Made by a program: the position numbers and the translations under genes. A stretch of DNA of 64,000 nucleotides from an uncultured Eubacteriales bacterium (lineage in GTDB: Bacteria > Bacillota > Clostridia > Oscillospirales > Acutalibacteraceae). How positions within the stretch are numbered: the first letter of the stretch is position 1; each line of letters begins with the position of its first letter. A model generated the notes under the pieces. That model was not told the origin of the DNA, did not search any database, and worked only from the letters and a program-made list of their open reading frames with translations. Positions 26,576 through 35,293 of the stretch are shown here, piece by piece. Location: positions 34,345 through 98,344 of the forward strand of contig CAKSSJ010000004.1 in assembly GCA_934488615.1 (NCBI GenBank), given 5' to 3'.

Positions 26576-27889
26576 TCATTGTGCTGAAAGCCTATTTTTT
26601 ACCGCTTTATGTTTAAGCTTTACTGCGGTTTCGACCGTAAGAATAATTTCAAACAGCAGAATAATAAACGGCTCCGTAATTACATTCGGTTTTCTGAGCA
26701 AGTCAATAATTACTGTTTTCAGATTAAAAGTATTTTGCAAAAATGCCGTTATAGCGTCCATCTTAAAATACCAGAAACACGGAATTGTAATTATCAATGA
26801 GCAAAACATTATTCCGTATATTATATTTATTTTTCCTTCCGAGCGTTGCAAAATATAGCTTACGAACGAAATCAAGAGAAAAATCAGAATATAAACTCGG
26901 GCGGTCGAATCAATATTTACAAACGCAAAGAACAATCCGATCAGCTTATTCCATTCCTCATTTGCAAAGAAAACAATAAATGCGCACATAAGCCAAACGA
27001 CAACTTTTGCAATCGTCAAATAAAGGCTGATATCAATTCCCAAAACAGTAGCCATCTGCTTAAGATCAATAAGTATCGAAGGTCCTATAAGAGAATACGC
27101 CCAAATGTTTCCGCCTGAAAACGTGATAAGATTTTTTATAAATATCGAAATGCCTTCAAATCCGCCGTAAAAAGCAAACGGCAAAAAGAATGCTGCTGCA
27201 CCGTATATGACCAAGCGAATGGCTTCCTTATACTTTTTGTCAGTTATCAAAAGCAACCCAAATATCGCAGGATAGATTTTAAATCCTGCCGCAAGAGCCA
27301 AAGCGACATATGACAGCTCCCGTATGATTTTGTTTTCACTGCTTCTGTAGAATACAAAGAAGGCAGAAAGAACCATTGCAATCAATGCAACATTTCCGCG
27401 CTGAATACAGTATATCATCGGGAACGATATCATAATAAAAAATGCCGTCAAAAAAGATTCTGACTTGGTTAATTTTCTTTGTAAAATATCATAGAACAAC
27501 ATTCCCAAAGCCAGCGTGACCGTAACGATAAAAAGGACAAATACTATCTGGCATAATCCGTCGGAATACATTTGCAAGCGTTCATTGTTTCCGTACTTGA
27601 GCGCTATATATTCATGCGGCACCGCTTTCGAAATCAGAAGGAAAAACAGGCTTGATAACGGAGGATATATTACTCCTCTTTCTTTATAAACGTCTCTTGT
27701 TCCCGCATCGCACATTGAGTTGTAAAAATCCATAAAATAATCTTCGCCAAACAGAAGATCATTAAAAGCTCTGCCCTCCGAGAGTGCAGTGAAAGCTATT
27801 ACACAGACAAGCGAAATCGCCGAAAAAGCCCAAAACAAATATATAAGAAGCTTGTCGTTCTTTTTCAAAGTATTATCAACATTCTTCAT
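26576..27889 (-). CDS. GT87-like integral membrane glycosyltransferase (DUF2029 type)
   Basis: 437 residues with about ten membrane helices. The first loop has DLLFGEDYFMDFYNSMCDAG followed by KERGVIYPPLSS, the 'D..VYPP' pattern of polyprenol-phosphate-mannose-type mannosyltransferases (GT87). RGNVALIAMVLSAFFVFYR and FKIYPAIFGLLL also match that family. Such enzymes add a sugar from a lipid carrier on the outer face of the membrane. It has its own promoter and terminator and stands alone, so the acceptor is unknown. Confidence 0.75.
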   Translation of the reverse strand: MKNVDNTLKKNDKLLIYLFWAFSAISLVCVIAFTALSEGRAFNDLLFGEDYFMDFYNSMCDAGTRDVYKERGVIYPPLSSLFFLLISKAVPHEYIALKYGNNERLQMYSDGLCQIVFVLFIVTVTLALGMLFYDILQRKLTKSESFLTAFFIMISFPMIYCIQRGNVALIAMVLSAFFVFYRSSENKIIRELSYVALALAAGFKIYPAIFGLLLITDKKYKEAIRLVIYGAAAFFLPFAFYGGFEGISIFIKNLITFSGGNIWAYSLIGPSILIDLKQMATVLGIDISLYLTIAKVVVWLMCAFIVFFANEEWNKLIGLFFAFVNIDSTARVYILIFLLISFVSYILQRSEGKINIIYGIMFCSLIITIPCFWYFKMDAITAFLQNTFNLKTVIIDLLRKPNVITEPFIILLFEIILTVETAVKLKHKAVKNRLSAQ

Positions 27890-27920
27890 TTACCGCCGCC
27901 CCTTTCCATAATTCGTTGAC

Positions 27921-27949
27921 ATTATATACTATCCGCTTTGCCATGTCAA
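27921..27949 (-). promoter_or_regulatory. Sigma-A promoter of the GT87 gene
   Basis: Perfect TTGACA (27944-27949) and TATAAT (27921-27926) on the minus strand with a 17-nt spacer, about 30 nt before the start codon. Confidence 0.8.
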
Positions 27950-27981
27950 CAATATCCGCAAGCGGCAAACGCAAAAACACC

Positions 27982-28032
27982 TTGACATATGCACACATGA
28001 GTATTATACTTATATAGTTAGCAGCAGCTAAC
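27982..28032 (+). promoter_or_regulatory. Consensus promoter with operator-like dyad
   Basis: TTGACA (27982-27987), 17 nt, TATACT (28005-28010). At the expected transcription start there is a perfect dyad, GTTAGC AGCA GCTAAC (28017-28032). Its position is that of a repressor operator. The sequence is loosely like DtxR/IdeR-type metal-regulator boxes, which is speculation. Confidence 0.65.
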
Positions 28033-28048
28033 CAAAGGAGGTTCGGTT

Positions 28049-28144
28049 ATGAAAAAGAATTTATTAAGAGGTATTTTTGCCGCAACTCCCCTATTCAACC
28101 TTTATCTATTTGTACATATCCTTAGAAATCATAAACTCCAATAG
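28049..28144 (+). CDS. 31-residue hydrophobic peptide of unknown function
   Basis: ATG 28049 is preceded by AAAGGAGG with 7-nt spacing and by a near-consensus promoter and dyad. The peptide is basic at the start (MKKNLLRG) with a hydrophobic middle (IFAATPLFNLYLFVHIL) and ends in RNHKLQ, so one membrane helix is likely. An inverted repeat (28150-28159 / 28187-28196) and a strong terminator follow. It could be a small membrane protein, a toxin-like peptide, or the remnant of a longer regulated gene. I do not recognise a family. Confidence 0.5.
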   Translation: MKKNLLRGIFAATPLFNLYLFVHILRNHKLQ

Positions 28145-28257
28145 AACATTTTTTGTATTATAGCATTATGTCATTTTTTGTCAACGAATACAAAAAGTAA
28201 AATTCCTATATTCAAATCGTAGAAGTTACAATGCATATATTAAACGTTTTCAAAAGA

Positions 28258-28310
28258 AAAAGACTGCAATCCGCAAAGCCGATTTACAGCAACGCTGATT
28301 GCAGTCTTTT
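28258..28310. terminator. Bidirectional terminator between the short ORF and clpX
   Basis: A perfect 14-bp stem (28258-28271 with 28297-28310) is flanked by ATTTTTTAATTTTTT on the plus strand and, read the other way, UUUUUCUUUU after the clpX end. Confidence 0.85.
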
Positions 28311-28323
28311 ATTTTTTAATTTT

Positions 28324-29589
28324 TTATGCGTCGAGCTTTGTCCGTTTTTTATGCTCAACCAAAGGCGTTGCGTTATTTTCTACGCAGTCCTCGGTCACCT
28401 GCACGCTGACGATTGATTTATCGCTCGGAACAGCATACATGATCGGCATAAGAAGATTCTCCATAATGGAGCGAAGCCCTCTTGCACCCGTTTTCTTTTC
28501 AAGCGTTTTTTTCGCTATTGCCGTAAGAGCCTCGGGAGTGAAATTAAGGTCAACTCCGTCCATTGAAAGCAGGGATTTATACTGCTTGACAATAGCGTTC
28601 TTCGGCTCCGTGAGAATTTTGACAAGTGCAGTCTCGTCAAGCTCCTTGAGAGTTGCAATAACGGGAAGCCTGCCGACAAGCTCAGGAATCAATCCGAACT
28701 TTGTTATATCCTGCTGGATAACCTTTGACATTGCGTTTTCAATAGTAAAGGCTTCCTTGTCCTTGATGTCCGCTTCAAAGCCGAGAGCAGAACCGCCGAT
28801 ACGCTTTTCAACGATCTTTTCTATTCCGTCAAATGCGCCGCCGCAAATAAAAAGAATATTTGACGTATCAACCTGCAAACACTCCTGCTGGGGATGCTTT
28901 CTGCCGCCCTGGGGAGGTACATTTGCAACAGTTCCTTCAACAATTTTAAGCAATGCCTGCTGAACACCCTCGCCGCTGACATCACGGGTGATTGACGGAT
29001 TTTCGGACTTTCTCGCGATCTTGTCGATTTCATCGACGTAAATAATGCCACGCTCCGCTCTTTCGATATCAAAATCGGCGGCCTGAATAAGCCTGAGAAG
29101 AATGTTTTCAACATCCTCGCCGACGTAGCCTGCCTCGGTGAGCGTTGTTGCATCCGCAATCGCAAACGGAACGTCAATTATCTTGGCAAGCGTCTGAGCA
29201 AGCATGGTTTTGCCGACACCCGTAGGTCCGAGAAGAAGAATGTTGCTCTTCTGGATCTCAATATCGGAGTCATCCTGCTTGAAAACACGCTTATAGTGGT
29301 TATAAACGGCAACGCTGAGCGTGATTTTGGCTTCGTCCTGACCGATAACATACTCATCGAGACTTTTTTTGATCTCCATGGGAGTCGGCAGTTTGAAATC
29401 CTTGGCCTTTTTCTTTCTTGCTCTGCCTATTGCCGCGTGTTCCTCTGCCATAATTGCGCCACAAAGGTCTATGCATTCATTGCAGATATAAACCCCGGGA
29501 CCGGCGATTATTTTTTCAACCTGTCCGTCGGATTTGCCGCAAAAGGAACAGCGGACGCTCTTTTCACGTCTTTCATCATCTCTTGGCAT
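28324..29589 (-). CDS. clpX: ATP-dependent Clp protease ATPase subunit
   Basis: 421 residues. The N-terminal C4 zinc-binding domain has Cys 14, 17, 36 and 39 (CSFC...CNEC). The AAA+ domain has Walker A GPTGVGKT (about 123), Walker B IIYVDEIDKIA, a GAR-type pore region, and the sensor-2 GARGLRSIMEN. IGGSALGFEADI corresponds to the ClpP-docking IGF loop region, in the variant form IGGSALGF. ClpX unfolds tagged substrates and feeds them into ClpP. It is third in the tig-clpP-clpX operon, 15 nt after clpP, and ends at a strong terminator. Confidence 0.97.
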   Translation of the reverse strand: MPRDDERREKSVRCSFCGKSDGQVEKIIAGPGVYICNECIDLCGAIMAEEHAAIGRARKKKAKDFKLPTPMEIKKSLDEYVIGQDEAKITLSVAVYNHYKRVFKQDDSDIEIQKSNILLLGPTGVGKTMLAQTLAKIIDVPFAIADATTLTEAGYVGEDVENILLRLIQAADFDIERAERGIIYVDEIDKIARKSENPSITRDVSGEGVQQALLKIVEGTVANVPPQGGRKHPQQECLQVDTSNILFICGGAFDGIEKIVEKRIGGSALGFEADIKDKEAFTIENAMSKVIQQDITKFGLIPELVGRLPVIATLKELDETALVKILTEPKNAIVKQYKSLLSMDGVDLNFTPEALTAIAKKTLEKKTGARGLRSIMENLLMPIMYAVPSDKSIVSVQVTEDCVENNATPLVEHKKRTKLDA

Positions 29590-29604
29590 TACTACACCCC
29601 TGAT

Positions 29605-30186
29605 TTATCTTTTGTAGAGAACCTTATCGACAAGGCCGTAATCCATTGCCTCCTGAGCTGTAAGGTAATTGTCACGCTCGGTATCAATGGCGATCTGCTC
29701 GATCGGCTTGCCTGTGTTCTCGGCAAGGATCTGATTGAGCTTTTCTCTTGTCTTAAGTATCTGATCGGCAACGATTTTAATTTCGGTTGCCTGACCCTGT
29801 GCGCCGCCGAGCGGCTGATGGATCATGATTGTGCTGTTCGGGAGAGCAATTCTCTTGCCCTTTGTGCCCGAGGAAAGCAAAAATGCGCCCATTGAAGCAG
29901 CCATGCCCATGCAGATCGTTGAAACGTCGCATTTGATATACTGCATTGTGTCATAAATTGCAAAGCCTGCGGTAACAGATCCGCCGGGGCTGTTGATATA
30001 AAGGCTGATATCCTTATCGGGATCCTGTCCCTCAAGGAAAAGCATCTGGGCAACAACAAGGCTTGCGGTTGCGTCATTCACTTCGTCGGACAGAACGATG
30101 ATTCTGTCGCTGAGAAGTCGCGAAAAAATATCGTAAGAGCGCTCGCCTCTGTTGGTCTGTTCAATAACATAAGGTACCAGTGCCAT
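29605..30186 (-). CDS. clpP: ATP-dependent Clp protease proteolytic subunit
   Basis: 193 residues with a complete catalytic triad: Ser98 in GMAASMGA, His123 in MIHQPLGG and Asp172 in ERDNYLTA. SLYINSPGGSVTAGFAIYDT and the N-terminal ALVPYVIEQTNRGERSYDI (axial loop) are standard. It forms the tetradecameric chamber used by ClpX. It lies between trigger factor and clpX, the usual order in Firmicutes and many other bacteria. Confidence 0.98.
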   Translation of the reverse strand: MALVPYVIEQTNRGERSYDIFSRLLSDRIIVLSDEVNDATASLVVAQMLFLEGQDPDKDISLYINSPGGSVTAGFAIYDTMQYIKCDVSTICMGMAASMGAFLLSSGTKGKRIALPNSTIMIHQPLGGAQGQATEIKIVADQILKTREKLNQILAENTGKPIEQIAIDTERDNYLTAQEAMDYGLVDKVLYKR

Positions 30187-30296
30187 ATTTATTCCTCCGT
30201 TCGAGTCTTTTCTTTGTTTTTTTCAGTGCCATAATAGTGCAAATGAATGGCAAAGAGCCATCCATCCGCATAAATTATAATCATTTTGAGACTGAA

Positions 30297-31649
30297 TTAT
30301 TCAGCATCTGTCGGCTTTTCTTCATCTTTCTTTGCAGCAGCCTTTTTTGTTGTCTTTTTCGGCTTCTCTGCTACGATAGCCTTAGCGTTTGCAACAATGA
30401 AGTCAACTGTCTTTTTGCCGACAACGTCCTTCTTAACATCCTCAATATTAACCCACTTCTTGACCTGCTCAAGCTCAAGCTGATACATGTCAGCCATTTC
30501 CTTAAGCTGAGCCTCGGCCTCCTCATCGGTTGCCTCAATCTTCTCAAGCTCGGCAATCTTTTCAACTGCGAGCTGAAGCTTAACCTGCTTAACAGCGTTG
30601 TCCCTCATGCTCTCCTTGAACTTTTCTCTGTCCATGCCCATGTACTGGAGATATGTGTCAAGGGGAATTCCCTGCTGTGCAAGTCTGTTCTCGTAGTCCT
30701 TTACATCGTCCTCAAGCTTGTTATCATACATAACCTCGGGAATCTCACCCTCAACAAGCTCAACAACCTTTTCAAGAACTGCGCTCTCGAAGTCCTTCTC
30801 GACAGCTTCCTTCTTCTTTTCGGAAAGCTCTGCCTTGATCTTCTTCTTGAGCTCGGCGAGAGTCTCAACCTCATCATCAACGTCCTTTGCGAAATCGTCG
30901 TCAAGAGAGGGAAGCTCCTTCATCTTGATCTCGTGAAGAACTACCTTGAATACCGCTTCCTTGCCTGCAAGCTCGGGAGTGTACTCGGTCGGGAAGGTAA
31001 CGTTTACGTCAAACTCATCGCCTGTCTTGTGACCGATGATCTGATCCTCAAAGCCCGGGATAAACTGACCCGAGCCGAGTGTAAGCTCGTAATTCTCGCC
31101 CTTGCCGCCGTCGAATGCCACGCCGTCAACGAAGCCCTCAAAGTCGATAACTGCGATATCGTTCTTCTTAGCCTTTCTGTCGTCAACCGTAACAACACGA
31201 GCGTTTCTCTCCTGCATGGAAGCAAGCTCTTTCTTAACGTCGTCCGCGCAAACGGAAGCGTCACCCTTGTCCGCCTCGATGCCCTTATAGTTTGCGATCG
31301 AGATTTCGGGCTTAACGGTAACCTTCATCGTCATCTCTACGCCGTCCTTGCCGATCTTTGTAACGTCAAGATCATGGGGAGCTGCAACAGGCTCAATGCC
31401 TGCCTCTTTGATAGCGTCGCTGACAACCTCGGGATATACGATGTCAAGCGCATCCTCATAGAATACGCCCTCGCCGTAGAACTTTTCAATCATTTTAAGC
31501 GGAGCTTTACCCTTACGGAAACCGGGAAGCTGGATCTTATTCTTCTGCTTGTTATAAGCCTTAAGAATTGCCTTGTTGAAGTCCTCGCCGCTTACGGAAA
31601 CTTCAAGAGTGTAGATGTTTGTTTCTGTTTTGTTAGCTGATTTTAACAT
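30297..31649 (-). CDS. tig: Trigger factor, ribosome-associated chaperone and prolyl isomerase
   Basis: 450 residues from ATG 31649 (RBS GGAGG); an open frame to 31745 has no RBS. The N-terminal ribosome-binding domain has the signature GFRKGKAP (about residues 43-50). The FKBP-type PPIase domain starts at NDIAVIDFEGFVDGVAFDGG and contains LGSGQFIPGFEDQIIGHKTGD. The C-terminal helical cradle follows, ending in a Lys/Ala/Glu tail. It binds near the ribosomal exit tunnel through L23 and folds nascent chains. It is first in the tig-clpP-clpX operon. Confidence 0.96.
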   Translation of the reverse strand: MLKSANKTETNIYTLEVSVSGEDFNKAILKAYNKQKNKIQLPGFRKGKAPLKMIEKFYGEGVFYEDALDIVYPEVVSDAIKEAGIEPVAAPHDLDVTKIGKDGVEMTMKVTVKPEISIANYKGIEADKGDASVCADDVKKELASMQERNARVVTVDDRKAKKNDIAVIDFEGFVDGVAFDGGKGENYELTLGSGQFIPGFEDQIIGHKTGDEFDVNVTFPTEYTPELAGKEAVFKVVLHEIKMKELPSLDDDFAKDVDDEVETLAELKKKIKAELSEKKKEAVEKDFESAVLEKVVELVEGEIPEVMYDNKLEDDVKDYENRLAQQGIPLDTYLQYMGMDREKFKESMRDNAVKQVKLQLAVEKIAELEKIEATDEEAEAQLKEMADMYQLELEQVKKWVNIEDVKKDVVGKKTVDFIVANAKAIVAEKPKKTTKKAAAKKDEEKPTDAE

Positions 31650-31715
31650 TAAAAACTTCCTCCTGTGTGGTATTTCGGAGCGTACATACTCCCACAAATA
31701 CCTATTAACTTTTGT

Positions 31716-31724
31716 ATTATAGCA
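31716..31724 (-). promoter_or_regulatory. Extended -10 promoter of tig-clpPX
   Basis: On the minus strand TGCTATAAT, an extended -10, lies about 65 nt before the tig start. No good -35 is visible, as expected for extended -10 promoters. Confidence 0.5.
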
Positions 31725-31846
31725 GATGTTTTCAGCTTTTTCCATACCTTTTTTAAAAAATTTTTATTATTTGCAAAATATTTTTCCTGTTTTTACCTTA
31801 CAAAAGCCGTAAATGGTCAAAGAAGGTCGAGAAAAGAGAAAAAAGC

Positions 31847-31870
31847 TCCGACACTCTTGCGAATGTCGGA
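31847..31870 (-). terminator. Terminator of the dockerin/lipase operon
   Basis: TCCGACA / TGTCGGA stem (31864-31870 with 31847-31853) followed on the minus strand by GCUUUUUUCUCUUUU, 26 nt after the lipase-like gene. Confidence 0.8.
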
Positions 31871-31896
31871 AGCCAATTATATGTTCAGTTTTATGC

Positions 31897-33720
31897 TCAG
31901 GCGGCCTTTGTGTCGCCGAAGCCTCTCGGTCCGAAGAAGTAATAAAGGATCTCGCTCGCCGTTTTACAAACAAAGAGGAGTACATCGTCTTTCGTCGAAT
32001 CCTTCTTTTCGTAAATTCCGATTTCGGCAAGAGCGTCGTAAAGCTCCTTTTCGGCAGCTTCCTCCTCGCCCTCAACAACTATTGTTGTTGCGAGGATTGC
32101 CTTTGCGTCGGCAAGTGCGTTTGAAAGTCTTTCCGCTTCCTCGGGTGTGAGCGAAGAAAGGTCAACCTTTTCCGCCTCAGCGATGTATTTCTTGAGATCT
32201 CTTGTGTTTCTGTGTCCGTTGAACTGCGGATACTCAACCGTTGTGAAAACATCCATTTCCTTGACCAGAAGAAGCTCCATTGCAAGAGAAATTACAACAT
32301 CGTTTCTTGCAAGCTTTTCGTGATCCTGATTGCCGAAGAACCACGTTGTGTATGGGAATGCACATGTGGATGCGTCAACCTGGCCGTCGGGAGATATAAA
32401 GTTGGTGTCCTTATATTCCTTCTGCGTATATCCCTCGGGAAGCTTTTCATTGACCTTGCTGAAGGTTGCGCCGAGTGAGGTTGATGAGGAATGAATGATC
32501 TTATCCGAATTCGAATCGGAATCAATAAGGCTGTAAAGCTCAAGACCGTAGCCGCAGATGTCATAAATCTTCACACCGTTTGCAGCATAGTTTTTAAGAT
32601 TCTTTATATAATTGACCTGCGCGCTGTGGAACCTTTCAACGTCATCTGCAAATTTTGTGTCCTTGACAAGATACTTTTCGGCAAGCTCATCATACATTGA
32701 CGACGGAACAAGTCCCCACATTGTAGTAACTCTCGCCAGCGCCGAATCGGCAAGACCCGATGCAACTCCGTCAAGAAGTCCGATAACAACCTTTTTCGGC
32801 AAAACTCTGATTGCAATATTTATGAGCCAGCCCGTGTAGTTATCCACACCGACAAGCTTGGTAAACATGTTTCTGTAAAGGCCTGCGTCGCTGTAATCCA
32901 GCTGACCGAGCATGATTTTGCCGACAATTTCCGAACCGTCTGCGGCAGGAACAACGAGTACAATTTTGTTGATGTCCTCGCCCTGCGGATGCTCGCCGAC
33001 ATATGCAACGGAGACCGCGCCGCCGAGACTGATCGGCAGAAGATTGACCTTGTCCTTGCCCGTGTCCTTCTTTGCCTTTTCAATGAGCGCTTCAAGCTCA
33101 TCGACAATGCTGTACATGTCGCCAAAGGAATTGTATGCAAAATAGTAGAGATTTTCTTCTCCGACGACATCGGTATATCCCTTGATCGGAACGTGGTCGT
33201 AAATTGTTTCCTTTTCCTCTTCCGTACATTCTGCAACAGATCTGTTGCCGTAATTTTCAACGCGGAAATCGTTTTTCGGAGTGCCGTCCTCGTTATATGC
33301 GATATATTCCATTGCATCATACACCGCGTTGTAGGCTGTTTTGGAAAGGCCGCAATCCTTCTGAGTTATGAGAGAAAGAACGATCGGGACAATGAGCTTG
33401 ACAAGAAGCTCGGGAATATAGAAATACAGCGGCCATCCTGTTATCGGCTTGCCGTCGGGATCTATGGCATCGTTGCCCTCCTCATCGAGCATAAAGGTTT
33501 TTGCCTGTCCGATACCGTGAATGAGAATCGTCGGATAAACCTCGTCCTGCTCAAGCTCATCGACATGTTTATCGTTGAGAAGTGCGCTTGTCGCGGCTTC
33601 AACGCTGTCAACCTTTGTAATAACATCCTTGTCTGCTGCAAAGCCGACTGCCGTGAATGAAGATGCTGATAAAATGATTGTAAGGATTATTGCAATGATC
33701 TTTTTTTCTAAGCTGTGCAT
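31897..33720 (-). CDS. Secreted lipase/esterase-like alpha/beta hydrolase
   Basis: 607 residues with a Sec signal peptide (cleavage near GFA-AD). YPTILIHGIGQAKTF is the beta-3/oxyanion region. NLLPISLGGAVSVAYV supplies a nucleophile-elbow-like Ser, a variant of GxSxGG in which the residue two before Ser is Pro. A TTWFFGNQDHEKLARND segment near the C-terminus holds a plausible catalytic His/Asp. An Ala/Glu-rich FIVAR-like helical tail closes the protein. It probably acts on lipid or ester substrates outside the cell. It follows the dockerin gene by 6 nt, so the two are co-expressed and may act at the same surface complex. The exact substrate is unknown. Confidence 0.65.
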   Translation of the reverse strand: MHSLEKKIIAIILTIILSASSFTAVGFAADKDVITKVDSVEAATSALLNDKHVDELEQDEVYPTILIHGIGQAKTFMLDEEGNDAIDPDGKPITGWPLYFYIPELLVKLIVPIVLSLITQKDCGLSKTAYNAVYDAMEYIAYNEDGTPKNDFRVENYGNRSVAECTEEEKETIYDHVPIKGYTDVVGEENLYYFAYNSFGDMYSIVDELEALIEKAKKDTGKDKVNLLPISLGGAVSVAYVGEHPQGEDINKIVLVVPAADGSEIVGKIMLGQLDYSDAGLYRNMFTKLVGVDNYTGWLINIAIRVLPKKVVIGLLDGVASGLADSALARVTTMWGLVPSSMYDELAEKYLVKDTKFADDVERFHSAQVNYIKNLKNYAANGVKIYDICGYGLELYSLIDSDSNSDKIIHSSSTSLGATFSKVNEKLPEGYTQKEYKDTNFISPDGQVDASTCAFPYTTWFFGNQDHEKLARNDVVISLAMELLLVKEMDVFTTVEYPQFNGHRNTRDLKKYIAEAEKVDLSSLTPEEAERLSNALADAKAILATTIVVEGEEEAAEKELYDALAEIGIYEKKDSTKDDVLLFVCKTASEILYYFFGPRGFGDTKAA

Positions 33721-33726
33721 AATTTT

Positions 33727-34446
33727 TTACCTCACTGTTAAATTGGTTAATGTTATATTTTCTTCGGCTGTGAAAATAAATCCGCACTCGGCGGTTTCTC
33801 CTGCTGCGATCTCCTCTCCGCCGAGGGTTACGCTTCGCTCCTCAACAAAGGAATTGCAATCCCAGCTCTTTGTCAGCGAAACGACCTCTTTGTCAAAGAC
33901 TATGCCTGCCTTCCATGAATCGGAATCCGTGTCCGAATCGTTTCTGACAGTCAGCTTTACCTCATAAGAATGGGTTCCGTCATTATTGTCCCATTCGTTG
34001 ACTATCTGAGCCGTTGAAGTGAAAATACCCTCGGTTACGGTTCTTTTGCGTTTATATGAGCTGTTGAGCAAGCTTTCCTTCTGCTCGTCATAGGGTATTG
34101 AAGAAATATCTCCAATGGTATATCTGAGAATGAGAAGTGCGTCTGCCGAATCCGTTTTTCCGTCCAAATTGACATCGGCATTCTTAACCTGATTGTCAAA
34201 GAGCTTCTCCTGATCAACCATGTACTTTAACACAAGAATTGCATCGGCGGAATTTATTTTGCCGTCGCCGTTTACATCGCCCACGGCACAGTTTGCGTAC
34301 GATTTGTTCGTAACACGCGTTGAGAAATGTATTATCAATGCCAAAGCGGAAAACAGAACCGCCAGAGAAAGAAGAATTATTATTATTCTTTTGGTATCTG
34401 TTTTCTTCTTTCGTTTTTTTACTATCGGTGTATTTACAATATCCAT
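33727..34446 (-). CDS. Membrane-anchored dockerin protein with CBM2-like domain
   Basis: 239 residues. A Lys-rich cytoplasmic start and one membrane helix (about 20-42) are followed by a type I dockerin with two calcium loops, VGDVNGDGKINSADAI (about 56-71) and ADVNLDGKTDSADALL (about 89-104). The C-terminal domain has Trp residues in the pattern VNEWDNNDGTHSYEVKLTVRND and SWKAGIVF, as in CBM2-like beta-sandwich modules. Dockerins bind cohesins on cellulosome scaffoldins. Here the dockerin lies next to the membrane rather than at the C-terminus of an enzyme, which is unusual. It is co-transcribed with the lipase-like gene from a good promoter. Confidence 0.8.
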   Translation of the reverse strand: MDIVNTPIVKKRKKKTDTKRIIIILLSLAVLFSALALIIHFSTRVTNKSYANCAVGDVNGDGKINSADAILVLKYMVDQEKLFDNQVKNADVNLDGKTDSADALLILRYTIGDISSIPYDEQKESLLNSSYKRKRTVTEGIFTSTAQIVNEWDNNDGTHSYEVKLTVRNDSDTDSDSWKAGIVFDKEVVSLTKSWDCNSFVEERSVTLGGEEIAAGETAECGFIFTAEENITLTNLTVR

Positions 34447-34473
34447 AATAATCCTCTTTTTTCGTTTTTATCC

Positions 34474-34502
34474 ATTATATCAAACATAAAAAATTATTTC
34501 AA
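34474..34502 (-). promoter_or_regulatory. Promoter of the dockerin/lipase operon
   Basis: TTGAAA (34497-34502) and TATAAT (34474-34479) on the minus strand, 17-nt spacer, about 27 nt before the start. Confidence 0.7.
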
Positions 34503-34565
34503 TCAATTATAAAAAATATAACGTCTTTTTTATGAATAAAAGCGGAGTTATGTCTAAAAAGCGAT

Positions 34566-35293
34566 TTATACCTTGTATCCGAACCAGCCCCAAGCATGCC
34601 AGAATTGGATCGAGCCTGCCATAATTGCGGAAACAACGACTGTTGAAATGAGCAAAACGATAAATACCGTCAATGCAACCAATGTCATACCGCGGACACG
34701 GCGGTTGCATTTCGGCGTGATCTGCGGATTGATCGGCAGACTCGGGAGCACAGGCTGTCCGTTCGCCGAAGCAAGAGTGTTGTGGTGGAAGCGTGAATAT
34801 GAACGGAAAACCTGACACATGAACGCGGTGTAATAAACCAAAAGTCCGACAAACACAACGGCGAGCGCAGCGAACGTTCCCGCAAAAAGAATTGACGGAA
34901 CAAGAGGCATTGCCACAACAGGTTCAATCCCTGCAATAAGTCCGATAGCCGCGAGCAAGAACGCAAGAATGGACGCGGCAATAACGATTTCAAATGCAAT
35001 CAGGCAAATGAAAAATATTCCGACGAAAAGATTTGCCCAGCAAAGACCGAAAACGGCGAGAAATTTCTTTCCGCCTGAGACTTTCGTTTTTTTACCTTCT
35101 GACACGGCGGCAATAAACTGCGCCGCCAGATCCCTCGGCTTACCGAGCTTTGCCGCAATTTCTTCCTCGCTGTAGCCGTCGGCGAGTTTGAAATCGAAAT
35201 GATCTCTGTATTCCTCTACGATATCCTCTGCGTCGGCGTTTTTTATTTATTGAGCGCTTCCGTAAATTCTGAAAGAAATTCATTCTTTGTCAT
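34566..35293 (-). pseudogene. DUF1700-type membrane protein gene, frameshifted
   Basis: ATG 35293 begins MTKNEFLSEFTEALNK, the standard DUF1700 opening, but runs into TAA after 16 codons at an A-rich stretch. In another frame the expected continuation is intact: NADAEDIVEEYRDHF, DGYSEEEIAAKLGKPRDLAAQF, then four to five membrane helices to residue 179 of the open part. A one- or two-base indel near 35240-35250 explains this, either real or a sequencing slip in the A-run. The ATG overlaps the padR stop by 4 nt with its own GGAGG. DUF1700 proteins are regularly the membrane partner of PadR regulators. A GTG at 35105 could still start the membrane part alone. Confidence 0.75.

Noticed and set aside
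30180..31640. Plus-strand ORF of 486 codons
   Set aside because: It lies entirely antisense to trigger factor, is Leu/Asn-rich without domains, and trigger factor is unmistakable.
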